A stretch of DNA of 7,506 nucleotides, taken from assembly GCA_016212685.1 (NCBI GenBank), contig JACREW010000180.1:1-7506 (forward strand), given 5' to 3'. Source of the DNA: Nitrospirota bacterium. Lineage in GTDB: Bacteria > Nitrospirota > Thermodesulfovibrionia > Thermodesulfovibrionales > Dissulfurispiraceae. Below the pieces are notes generated by a model. The model was not told the origin of the DNA, searched no databases, and saw only the letters and a program-made list of their open reading frames with translations. The position numbers and the translations under genes are program-made. Shown piece after piece: positions 1 through 5,269 of the stretch; positions within the stretch are counted from its first letter, which is position 1, and the number at the start of each line of letters is the position of its first letter.

Positions 1-506
1 AGGATTTTACATTTATCAGCCAACGCATAATCCTTAATAAACTCCTTTACCCATTCATAATCTTCCCTGACCATGGCAACAAACTTTACCTCATCATTAG
101 GCTTGAGATATTTCAGATTCAGCAAATCCATTTCTTCAAACATCCCACTTTTAGGCGTCTTGATATCCATAATGATTACCGCCCTTTTATCCACATCCTT
201 TATGCTTTCGCTGCCGTTTGTTTCTAATAAGACAGTAAAACCTCCGTCGAGCAGTTTTTCCATCAGAGACAATGTATCATATTGCAGCAATGGCTCTCCG
301 CCAGTAATTTCGACGAGTTTTAGTCCATAGCTGCTTACAGCTTTGAGAATGTCATCTTCGGACATTTCCCTGCCTTCGTCGTATGCATATGTCGTATCAC
401 AATAGACGCATCTGAGATTACAACCGGTAAGCCTGACAAAAACACACGGAAGCCCGGCATATGACGACTCGCCCTGAATGCTCGCAAAAATCTCACAAAC
501 TTTCAT
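1..506 (-). CDS. queE: 7-carboxy-7-deazaguanine synthase QueE (3' end beyond the window)
   Basis: This radical SAM enzyme converts 6-carboxy-tetrahydropterin to 7-carboxy-7-deazaguanine in the cytosolic route to preQ0 and queuosine. Reading leftwards from the ATG at 504-506 there are 168 uninterrupted codons to the window edge, so the C-terminus is missing. The N-terminus has EIFASIQGES, typical of QueE, followed by the radical SAM cluster motif C29-x3-C33-x2-C36 (GCNLRCVYCDT) and the SAM-binding GGEP-type motif TGGEP at residues 68-72. The DIKTPKSG stretch also fits the family. The start is supported by the position of the QGE motif near the N-terminus. A weak AGAG lies about 7 nt before the ATG, and an upstream in-frame TGA excludes a long extension. 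It follows the 604-1500 gene on the same strand, but a palindromic repeat lies between them, so co-transcription is uncertain. Family assignment is strong. Confidence 0.93.
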   Translation of the reverse strand, partial: MKVCEIFASIQGESSYAGLPCVFVRLTGCNLRCVYCDTTYAYDEGREMSEDDILKAVSSYGLKLVEITGGEPLLQYDTLSLMEKLLDGGFTVLLETNGSESIKDVDKRAVIIMDIKTPKSGMFEEMDLLNLKYLKPNDEVKFVAMVREDYEWVKEFIKDYALADKCKI

Positions 507-518
507 TGGCAACTCTTG

Positions 519-590
519 ATGTCATTGCGAGCAAAGCGAAGCAATCCCATTTTTAAGATTGCTTCGGCACTTTGTGCCTCGCAATGACAT
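519..590. repeat. Palindromic intergenic repeat (BIME/MITE-like)
   Basis: The left arm at 519-546 and right arm at 557-590 are inverted copies that both begin ATGTCATTGCGAG and end CGAAGCAATC. They are separated by a 10-nt AT-rich loop. The left arm has lost six bases from the middle that are present in the right arm (GCACAAAGTGC versus CAAAG). Repeats with this CATTGCGAG/GCAATC signature are, from general knowledge, widespread multicopy intergenic palindromes in several bacterial phyla. It fills almost the whole gap between the 3' end of the 604-1500 gene and the start of queE. It lacks a T-run on either side, so I do not call it an intrinsic terminator, though the folded RNA could stabilise a 3' end. 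Confidence 0.85.
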
Positions 591-603
591 GATTGTGTTA
601 TAT

Positions 604-1500
604 TTAAAACTTGAAATTGGATTCCACAACCTTTCCATTCTTACCCATCACAACTTTCGCGGTAAATTTCTCCCCCGCCATAAACGAATAGGACAATTCC
701 TTCCATGTAACTATTGTCCGCTTTTCTTCCCGCTTTACCTCTGCATAAGGATATTTGGCGAAATATAAAAAATTCCGAACCGTCCTTGTCTTCTTGGATT
801 CTAAAACCGCAGGGTCATTGTTGTTCATATCATATTTTTCATGAATGCAGATCTTTTGCGTGAACAGATCCGCAAAGCCGGTTTTAACCTCGTCGCCGGA
901 TTTCACGAGAAACCACCACCTTAGAAAATCGTTAGGAAGCGGATAAACCTTATAAATATTGGCATCCACCTTTGTCTTTAGAAATTTTTTCGTCTCCTTT
1001 TGCAGATATGCCCTGCCGCCCACGTAACCCGCAAGCAGCATAATCGTAACGCCGGCTATCACCGCCGCCTTTGCTCTGTTCAGCCTTCCTATAATGATAC
1101 ACAGCAGCAGACCGACGCTTATATACGGGTCTATTATAAATGTGAGGTCGAGCGAATACTGGTTCCAATCGAACGGCGATAAGATCCGCGTGCCGTATTG
1201 ATTGGTGAGATCCATCAAAAGATGCGTGCCGTATGCCAAAAATGAAATGGACCAGCAATAAAAAAATCCGCACTTATTCCTGAAGATAAAGGCCATTAAG
1301 GCAGGAAACACGGCAAGAGCGAGTATCCCATGCGTAATCCCCCGATGATACCTTAGAAAGACATCGGTTCCCCATAAATAGGTTATATAATCGAGATCGG
1401 GCGCAATTGCCGAAAAAAGCAAAATAAATAACGCCGCCTTTCTTTTAAAACCGAACTGATGCAGCACTATCCCGGAAAGGGTATGGGTTACCGGATCCAT
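604..1500 (-). CDS. YdjM/DUF457-family inner-membrane metal-dependent hydrolase-like protein
   Basis: A 298-residue predicted integral membrane protein of the YdjM (DUF457, LexA-regulated membrane-bound hydrolase) family, whose substrate is unknown. The diagnostic residues are visible: MDPVTHTLSG at the start (H6), PDLDY (D35, D37), YHRGITHG (H52, H57), THLLMD (H93, D97) and YGT at 102-104. The His/Asp set is thought to bind metal. Hydrophobic segments lie around residues 21-34, 57-74, 78-96, 120-138 and 145-162. They are followed by a C-terminal soluble domain of about 130 residues (170-298) rich in Lys, Glu and aromatic residues, with no motif I recognise. The start at 1498-1500 is fixed by the family's N-terminal motif. 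No Shine-Dalgarno precedes it; a promoter-like hexamer lies 6 nt upstream. It is divergent from the LysR gene, with 335 bp between them. Membrane location is inferred; biochemical role is unknown. Confidence 0.88.
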   Translation of the reverse strand: MDPVTHTLSGIVLHQFGFKRKAALFILLFSAIAPDLDYITYLWGTDVFLRYHRGITHGILALAVFPALMAFIFRNKCGFFYCWSISFLAYGTHLLMDLTNQYGTRILSPFDWNQYSLDLTFIIDPYISVGLLLCIIIGRLNRAKAAVIAGVTIMLLAGYVGGRAYLQKETKKFLKTKVDANIYKVYPLPNDFLRWWFLVKSGDEVKTGFADLFTQKICIHEKYDMNNNDPAVLESKKTRTVRNFLYFAKYPYAEVKREEKRTIVTWKELSYSFMAGEKFTAKVVMGKNGKVVESNFKF

Positions 1501-1506
1501 GTTTAT

Positions 1507-1515
1507 AATATACCA
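1507..1515 (-). promoter_or_regulatory. Start-proximal extended -10 promoter for the 604-1500 gene
   Basis: On the minus strand the sequence reads TGG-TATATT followed by six bases and then the ATG at 1500. This is an extended -10 (TGn plus TATATT) placed so that transcription would begin at or next to the start codon. No purine-rich Shine-Dalgarno is present between them. No good -35 is visible. The leaderless interpretation is inference from spacing. Confidence 0.5.
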
Positions 1516-1520
1516 TACCC

Positions 1521-1725
1521 AAATTGAGTGATTCTATGCTGGAAATATATGTCAGGCGCTACGAAAAGACTTTAAACCACGCACTTGTAAAGACATTTAT
1601 CCTACATCCGTCATCTACAACATTGGATACTTGTTGGATGATGCATTTATAATCTTTCATATACACTTGAATCAACACTTTTTAAAGTCTTTGAGCAGTG
1701 CCTGACATATAAAATTGCTCAATTT
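1521..1725. repeat. Interrupted long inverted repeat in the divergent intergenic region
   Basis: The arms at 1546-1576 and 1681-1711 are inverted copies, matching at about 26 of 31 positions (both read TATATGTCAGGC from outside, then after a variable stretch AAAGACTTTAAA). A second outer pair lies at 1521-1533 (AAATTGAGTGATT) and 1713-1725 (its near-perfect inverse), offset by roughly 12 extra bases on the left. The centre of about 100 bp, at 1577-1680, has no coding capacity. The shape is that of a small non-autonomous element with terminal inverted repeats, or a decayed one; I see no clear target-site duplication. The remainder of the 1501-1835 gap holds only the two promoters and the small palindrome next to the LysR gene. 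Confidence 0.65.
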
Positions 1726-1789
1726 AGGTAACGCATGAGCCGGCCTTAGCAAAGACATTGAATCCTGTTTGTCGATTGTATTGTTACGG

Positions 1790-1817
1790 ATTACGGGCAT
1801 GCCTGCTTTGCCGTAAT
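1790..1817. promoter_or_regulatory. Inverted repeat upstream of the LysR gene, possible operator
   Basis: ATTACGG at 1790-1796 is repeated inverted as CCGTAAT at 1811-1817 with a 14-nt spacer. It ends 5 nt before the putative -10 of the LysR gene. LysR regulators commonly bind dyad sites overlapping their own promoter, so autoregulation is plausible. The dyad does not show a textbook T-N11-A box and could be chance. Confidence 0.35.
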
Positions 1818-1819
1818 TG

Positions 1820-1828
1820 TGTTAAAAT
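1820..1828 (+). promoter_or_regulatory. Start-proximal extended -10 promoter for the LysR gene
   Basis: TGT-TAAAAT (1820-1828) is an extended -10, with seven bases to the ATG at 1836. There is no Shine-Dalgarno in that interval, so a leaderless or nearly leaderless transcript is inferred. No convincing -35 is visible. Confidence 0.5.
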
Positions 1829-1835
1829 TTAGCTT

Positions 1836-2729
1836 ATGGATATCCACCAACTCAAGGTATTCGCTTCGGTATTCAAAAACAAAGGCTTTTCCAGGGCGTC
1901 GGAAGAGCTTTATCTCAGCCAGCCGACAGTCAGCGACCATATAAAGACTCTCGAAGAAGAATTAGGCTGCAAACTGTTCGACAGGCTGGGCAGGACGATT
2001 ATCCCGACAAAAGAAGCGGAAGTTCTATACGCGCATGCCATGGAAATCATAGAAAAAGCAGATACTATTAAAGATGTCCTCGGCCGGTTCAAAAAAGAGA
2101 TTACCGGCGAGGTGATTATCGGCGCAAGCACTATCCCCGGCACATACCTCATGCCGTCCATCATGGCCGATTTTCAGAAAAAACATCCGTCGATCTCTTT
2201 CCAGATAATGATATCCGACTCAAAGGGCATTGTCGAAAAGGTTTTGAATCACGAACTGCTCATAGGCATCGTAGGCTCGCGGCTGACCGATGCCTCCATA
2301 ACCTACACGCCTTTCATGGAAGACGAACTGATAGCCGTATCTTCTCCCTCCTTCATAAACAAAAACAAACTTACGCTGAACGAGTTGATCGGATATCCTA
2401 TGATACTGCGCGAGGAGGGATCGGGCACAAGAAGGGAGACGGAAAAAATTTTAGAAAATGAAGGCGTCGCGCTCAAAGACATAAAAATAGCCGGTATCTT
2501 CGGTTCTACGGATGCGATAAAACAGGCGGTAAAGGCGGGAATGGGAATTTCTATAGTGTCAAAACTCTCCGTTAAAGACGAGTTGAAATTCAAGTTATTG
2601 AAAGAAATAAAAATCGCAGGCGTGGAGATGAAAAGAAAATTTCATATCGTATCCCATAAAAAAAGGACACTGCCGACCGCCTATAACCTGTTTTGGGAGC
2701 ATATCAAATCGCGCTCCAAAAATTTCTGA
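1836..2729 (+). CDS. LysR-family transcriptional regulator, selenium-metabolism-associated type
   Basis: A 297-residue DNA-binding regulator of full LysR length. Residues 1-60 form the winged helix-turn-helix, with the usual LysR pattern FSRASEELYLSQPTVSDHIK and LEEELGCKLFDRLGR. Residues 91-290 form the periplasmic-binding-protein-like effector domain, beginning GEVIIGAST and containing a hinge-region REEGSGTRRE at about 192-201. The closest subfamily I can recall is the LysR group associated with selenium metabolism genes (also CysB/Cbl-like in sequence style). That subfamily call is from memory and less certain than the family. Its effector is unknown. Context supports the call: a tRNA-Sec-like gene lies 400 bp downstream and yedF beyond it. 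The ATG at 1836 is chosen because MDIHQLKVF is the standard LysR N-terminus. It is convergent with the 62-residue gene, with 17 bp between them and no visible terminator. Confidence 0.9.
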   Translation: MDIHQLKVFASVFKNKGFSRASEELYLSQPTVSDHIKTLEEELGCKLFDRLGRTIIPTKEAEVLYAHAMEIIEKADTIKDVLGRFKKEITGEVIIGASTIPGTYLMPSIMADFQKKHPSISFQIMISDSKGIVEKVLNHELLIGIVGSRLTDASITYTPFMEDELIAVSSPSFINKNKLTLNELIGYPMILREEGSGTRRETEKILENEGVALKDIKIAGIFGSTDAIKQAVKAGMGISIVSKLSVKDELKFKLLKEIKIAGVEMKRKFHIVSHKKRTLPTAYNLFWEHIKSRSKNF

Positions 2730-2746
2730 TTGTACCGGCCTACCGC

Positions 2747-2935
2747 TTATCCTTTATTTTCGAGTTCCGCCTTCAGCCTTAACCCCACCTTATCCATCAC
2801 CAGTTTAAGCACGCTGAAATATGTTCTTAGTTCATCCGCATCGGGGTTAAGATTGTCCTTCCCGTCCTTTAGATAGCCGAAGCTCGTCTTCCCGGTGTTC
2901 TTGTTGAACCTGATTATAAGTTCATATATCGCCAT
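2747..2935 (-). CDS. Small hypothetical protein, 62 residues
   Basis: I do not recognise this protein. It is 62 residues, starts MAIYELIIRFNKNTGKT and ends in a helical Leu/Val/Lys-rich tail (about 35-62). It has no cysteine, no membrane segment and no signal peptide. The start at 2933-2935 is preferred because a near-perfect Shine-Dalgarno, GAGGAGG, lies 5-6 nt before it. An upstream in-frame ATG at 3046 would add 37 residues that look non-coding and has no ribosome site. A TATAAT at 2970-2975 on the minus strand gives a leader of roughly 28 nt. It points away from the tRNA gene and converges on the LysR gene. The strong ribosome site and the amphipathic, charged composition argue that it is real; the function is unknown. 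Confidence 0.7.
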   Translation of the reverse strand: MAIYELIIRFNKNTGKTSFGYLKDGKDNLNPDADELRTYFSVLKLVMDKVGLRLKAELENKG

Positions 2936-2969
2936 GCAATCCTCCTCTAAGTACAAAGCAAGTTGAGGA

Positions 2970-2975
2970 ATTATA
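2970..2975 (-). promoter_or_regulatory. Candidate -10 for the 62-residue gene
   Basis: The minus strand reads TATAAT here, within TGTATTATAAT, about 35 bases before the chosen start at 2935. No good -35 accompanies it. The placement would give a leader of about 28 nt that includes the GAGGAGG ribosome site. Confidence 0.4.
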
Positions 2976-3088
2976 ATACATTTCAGAGTTTTTGGTATAG
3001 AAGTCTTGCCCCTTCCGCCATTTTCACCGTAAAACAGGCGTTCCATCGTGAGGCTATAGATCCGCCGCCTTATATAGATATTTTCTAT

Positions 3089-3116
3089 TTGACTTATTGA
3101 TTATATCTATTATAAA
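3089..3116 (+). promoter_or_regulatory. Promoter of the tRNA gene
   Basis: TTGACT (3089-3094) and TATAAA (3111-3116) are separated by 16 bp. Nine bases, including a GC-rich GCGC, lie between the -10 and the mature tRNA 5' end at 3126, so transcription would begin only 2-3 nt before the tRNA. GC-rich discriminators are common at stable-RNA promoters. This supports the tRNA being expressed as a single-gene unit. Confidence 0.7.
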
Positions 3117-3125
3117 TTTTGCGCT

Positions 3126-3220
3126 GAGGGGTAATGGGGTTGGGGCCCCGACTGGTCTGCAAAACCAGAGTCACGGTTGGAAGAAACCGTGGTGGGTTCG
3201 ATTCCCACTGCCCCTCTCCA
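3126..3220 (+). tRNA. tRNA-Sec-like tRNA with GCA (cysteine) anticodon
   Basis: The 95-nt sequence folds completely. The acceptor stem has 8 bp (3126-3133 with 3209-3216, one U-G pair). The D stem is GGGG/CCCC (3136-3139/3146-3149), extendable by a U-G pair at each end. The anticodon stem is CTGGT/ACCAG (3152-3156/3164-3168), with loop CTGCAAA and anticodon GCA at 3159-3161. The variable arm is long, a 7-bp stem (3172-3178/3185-3191) with a 6-nt loop. The T stem is GTGGG/CCCAC (3192-3196/3204-3208), with loop TTCGATT. The discriminator is T3217 and CCA is encoded at 3218-3220. An 8+5 bp acceptor/T branch, long variable arm and 95-nt length are the hallmarks of bacterial tRNA-Sec; normal tRNA-Cys is about 74 nt with 7+5. 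However, the anticodon reads UGC/UGU, and U73 plus GCA are the main cysteinyl-tRNA synthetase identity elements, whereas tRNA-Sec usually has UCA and G73. Charging with Cys, or Ser converted to Sec, cannot be decided from sequence alone. Confidence 0.9.
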
Positions 3221-3234
3221 AAAATAAGACAACC

Positions 3235-3270
3235 AAGGGGCGGACGCAATGCCCGCCCTTCTTTGTTTTC
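3235..3270 (+). terminator. Intrinsic terminator after the tRNA gene
   Basis: GGGCGG pairs with CCGCCC across a loop of about 9-11 nt. The flanking AA/TT pairs extend the stem if one G is bulged, and a T-rich tail (TTCTTTGTTTT) follows. It begins 14 nt after the encoded CCA, consistent with a monocistronic tRNA transcript. The stretch from here to about 3398 contains no gene or further structure that I can support. Confidence 0.7.
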
Positions 3271-3398
3271 AAATCCATAGGCTTTATCTATTATATTTTA
3301 GATTTTTATCTATAAAAACTATTGGAAAGTTCTATCTGAAAACTAATAACATATCCCATACTACATTTATTGGCGGTCTTAAAATAGACTGCACATAT

Positions 3399-3485
3399 AC
3401 CCCTCATCCTAACCCTCTCCCACAAGGGGAGAGGGAACTAAATTACCCCCTCCCTTGACGGGAGGGGGCGAGGGGGAGGGTGATT
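3399..3485. repeat. Double-hairpin intergenic repeat
   Basis: Two GC-rich hairpins sit in tandem. The first is CCCTCTCCC (3413-3421) pairing with GGGAGAGGG (3427-3435). The second is CCCCCTCCC (3446-3454) pairing with GGGAGGGGG (3460-3468). Both have 9-bp perfect stems and 5-nt loops. C-rich sequence flanks the left side and G-rich the right side. This matches the common multicopy bacterial repeat whose spurious translation gives the PHPNPLPQGERE peptide, which is indeed present in one frame here. It lies upstream of the transglutaminase gene and could influence its leader RNA. Confidence 0.8.
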
Positions 3486-3530
3486 ACGTCTTTATTATTA
3501 TGAGACGGTTAATAACTTTGGAGGTCATGT

Positions 3531-4550
3531 ATGCGCCTATTAAAGGCTTTTAGTTGTCTATTTTTTATTATCGTGCTTGCAGGTTTTTTCGACGCCGCAT
3601 CTGCAAAAGAACGAAAGGTTCAAATCACCGTGCAGGTAAATCTCAACGCGCCTGCCGATGCAAAAAACTCAAAAATATGGATTCCCTATCCGGTTTCGGA
3701 TAAAAATCAAGACATAACCGACATATCGATAAACGGAAATTCCACAAAGACGGCCGTTTCGCGTGAGTCCGCATACGGCGACAACATGCTCTATGCCGAA
3801 TGGAAAGATGCCCTGAAAGAAAAAACGCTGACTTATACATTCACCATCATCAGGAAAGAAGCTGCTACTAAAAATTTTCCTAAAAAAGAATTGCCTTTTT
3901 CCAAAGATGAATTCAAGGAATATCTTATGCCTACAAGTCAGGTTCCTACAGATGGGAAAGTTAAAGAATATGCTGATAAGATTACAAAAGGCAAAAAGAC
4001 CAATCTTGCAAAAGCACGAGCCATTTACGACTGGGTTGTTGACAATATGCACCGCGATCCCAATGTGAGAGGATGCGGTTTGGGAGAGGTCGAAACGCTT
4101 CTTGAAACAAAGGGCGGCAAATGCGGAGACATTCATTCGGTATTCATTGCTCTTGCCCGTGCCGCCGGAGTTCCTGCCCGCGACGTATGGGGTATAAGGA
4201 TACCGAAGGGCAAAGAGGGAGATATGACCAAGGCGCAGCATTGCTGGGCTGAGTTTTATCTTCCGGGATATGGATGGGTGGTTGTTGACCCCGCCGATGT
4301 AAGAAAGGACATACTTGAACAAAAACTGACGATTGAACAGGCAAAACCCATTAGAGAATATTTCTTCGGTGCTGTTGATGAAAGCAGGATCGCCTTCGGC
4401 AGGGGAAGAGATCTGGTATTAAATCCGCCGCAAAAAGGAGGCCCATTGATCTATTTCATGTATCCTTATGCCGAAGCCGATGGCAAGACGCTTAATGAAG
4501 ACCTATTCGGATTCAATATAGGCTATAAGATCAGCTTTAAAGAAATGTAG
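3531..4550 (+). CDS. Exported transglutaminase-like (cysteine protease fold) protein
   Basis: A 339-residue protein with an N-terminal signal peptide: a basic start, a hydrophobic run at about 8-20, and a signal peptidase I-like AASA-K site near residue 25. It is therefore expected outside the cytoplasmic membrane. Residues 30-130 resemble the beta-rich region that often precedes transglutaminase cores. The core at about 155-260 has the triad Cys198 (GGKCGD), His237 (AQHCWAEF) and Asp253 (VVDPAD), with the typical ARAAGVPAR stretch between. All catalytic residues are intact, so thiol hydrolase or transamidase activity is plausible; the substrate is unknown. GGAGGT at 3520-3525 lies 5 nt before the ATG, and an out-of-frame ATG at 3527 stops after eight codons. 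Its stop is 8 nt before yedF, whose ribosome site overlaps this stop codon, so the two genes are very likely co-transcribed. Confidence 0.87.
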   Translation: MRLLKAFSCLFFIIVLAGFFDAASAKERKVQITVQVNLNAPADAKNSKIWIPYPVSDKNQDITDISINGNSTKTAVSRESAYGDNMLYAEWKDALKEKTLTYTFTIIRKEAATKNFPKKELPFSKDEFKEYLMPTSQVPTDGKVKEYADKITKGKKTNLAKARAIYDWVVDNMHRDPNVRGCGLGEVETLLETKGGKCGDIHSVFIALARAAGVPARDVWGIRIPKGKEGDMTKAQHCWAEFYLPGYGWVVVDPADVRKDILEQKLTIEQAKPIREYFFGAVDESRIAFGRGRDLVLNPPQKGGPLIYFMYPYAEADGKTLNEDLFGFNIGYKISFKEM

Positions 4551-4558
4551 GAGGATGT

Positions 4559-5269
4559 ATGTTCATCGATGCGAAAGGGCTTGCATGTCCAAAACCGGTG
4601 ATAGTGGCCGAAGAAGCACTGGCAAAAATAGACGAGGGGACTGTGGAAATACTCGTGGACAATGAAGCGTCCGTGAAAAACCTGACGCGCTTTGCCTCAA
4701 AAAATGCCTTTTATTCAGAAGCTGCCAAAGAAGACAATTACTGGAAAGTAAAGATAGTAAAAGGCTATCCGTGCGAAACTCCAGAGGCAGTCGGCAGTCA
4801 GCAGTCAGCGCCAAAGGGGACTGTCCCGGATTTACGGACATACCACCCCTTTAATTCCCCTCCTAAATTAGGAGGGGAACAAGGGGAGGTAGAATCGGGA
4901 CTATCCCCAGAACAAGCGGAACAAGAACCTGGAAAAGAACTCTTACTTATAATCGGCTCCGACACAATGGGAAAAAACGAGGAACTCGGGACAATACTAA
5001 TTAAGGCTTTCTTTGAAACAATAAAAGTTACAAAGGAAATACCGCACACCATATTTTTCCTCAATGCAGGCGTTAAACTGACAACCGTAAATGAAGAAAT
5101 TATTCCAATCTTAAAAGAGCTTGAGGCGATGGATGTTGAGATATTCTCCTGCGGCACATGCCTGAAGCACTATAACCTCGAAGCGGAATTAAAGGTTGGC
5201 TACAGAGGGACAACAAACCATATTGTAGAAGGAATGAAGGATTTTAAAAAGACTGTGTGGATAAGTTAA
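4559..5269 (+). CDS. yedF: YedF-type sulfurtransferase-like selenium metabolism protein with repeat-derived linker
   Basis: A 236-residue two-domain cytosolic protein. Residues 1-72 are a TusA/SirA-like domain with the conserved CPxP motif (Cys10 in GLACPKPV). Residues 127-236 are a DsrE-like domain starting LLLIIGSDTMGKNEELG and carrying CGTC (Cys198, Cys201), the pattern of the YedF family. That family occurs mostly in selenium-using organisms; its reaction is not established, but sulfur or selenium relay through Cys10 is a reasonable inference. Residues 77-117 form an oddly long linker encoded by repeat DNA (4787-4909), inserted in frame. Without it the protein would be close to the usual size of about 200 residues. 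AGGAGG overlapping the upstream stop codon gives a strong ribosome site. The stop codon overlaps that of convergent nifS. Family confidence is high. Confidence 0.9.
   Translation: MFIDAKGLACPKPVIVAEEALAKIDEGTVEILVDNEASVKNLTRFASKNAFYSEAAKEDNYWKVKIVKGYPCETPEAVGSQQSAPKGTVPDLRTYHPFNSPPKLGGEQGEVESGLSPEQAEQEPGKELLLIIGSDTMGKNEELGTILIKAFFETIKVTKEIPHTIFFLNAGVKLTTVNEEIIPILKELEAMDVEIFSCGTCLKHYNLEAELKVGYRGTTNHIVEGMKDFKKTVWIS
4787..4807. repeat. Short tandem repeat, three 7-bp units, inside yedF
   Basis: The heptamer GCAGTC(G/A) occurs three times in succession. Heptameric GCAGTCA repeats are known as intergenic short tandem repeats in various bacteria; here they are in frame at the start of the yedF linker. 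Three 7-bp units equal 21 bp, so they preserve the reading frame. Confidence 0.75.
4815..4909. repeat. MITE-like nested palindromic element inserted in frame in yedF
   Basis: The outer imperfect inverted repeats are GGGGACTGTCCCGGATT (4816-4832) and its inverse-like AATCGGGACTATCCCC (4893-4908). Inside lies a long palindrome from 4842 to 4890, with a perfect 12-bp core (TTCCCCTCCTAA at 4855-4866 and its inverse at 4868-4879). Both motifs are familiar as multicopy intergenic elements, and the core translates to a telltale SPPKLGGEQGE-type peptide. The whole element is open in the yedF frame and falls between its two domains. Confidence 0.8.

Noticed and set aside
73..330. Plus-strand ORF of 85 residues
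   Set aside because: It is antisense to queE, whose conserved motifs cover the same bases.
559..768. Plus-strand ORF of 69 residues
   Set aside because: It begins inside the palindromic repeat and runs antisense to the YdjM-family gene.
1589..1766. Near-direct repeat AAAGACATT...ATCCT at 1589-1603 and 1751-1766
   Set aside because: It is too short and imperfect to distinguish from chance in AT-rich intergenic DNA.
2730..2746. Shared terminator between the LysR gene and the 62-residue gene
   Set aside because: The 17-bp gap contains no hairpin with a T-run.
2747..3046. A 99-residue version of the small minus-strand protein starting at 3046
   Set aside because: The extra 37 residues have no ribosome site before their ATG and look non-coding; the internal ATG at 2935 has a near-perfect Shine-Dalgarno.
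3126..3220. Reading the tRNA as an ordinary 7/5 tRNA-Cys or as tRNA-Ser/Leu with a long variable arm
   Set aside because: A 7-bp acceptor would leave A3133 and T3209 unpaired between the stems although they pair, and normal tRNA-Cys has no long variable arm. The GCA anticodon does not fit Ser or Leu.
3097..3315. Plus-strand ORF of 72 residues across the tRNA
   Set aside because: It runs through the promoter, tRNA and terminator; the RNA structure explains the sequence.
3249..3458. Plus-strand ORF of 69 residues ending in a PHPNPLPQGERE-type peptide
   Set aside because: It is the translation of a terminator tail and a known type of palindromic repeat, not a gene.
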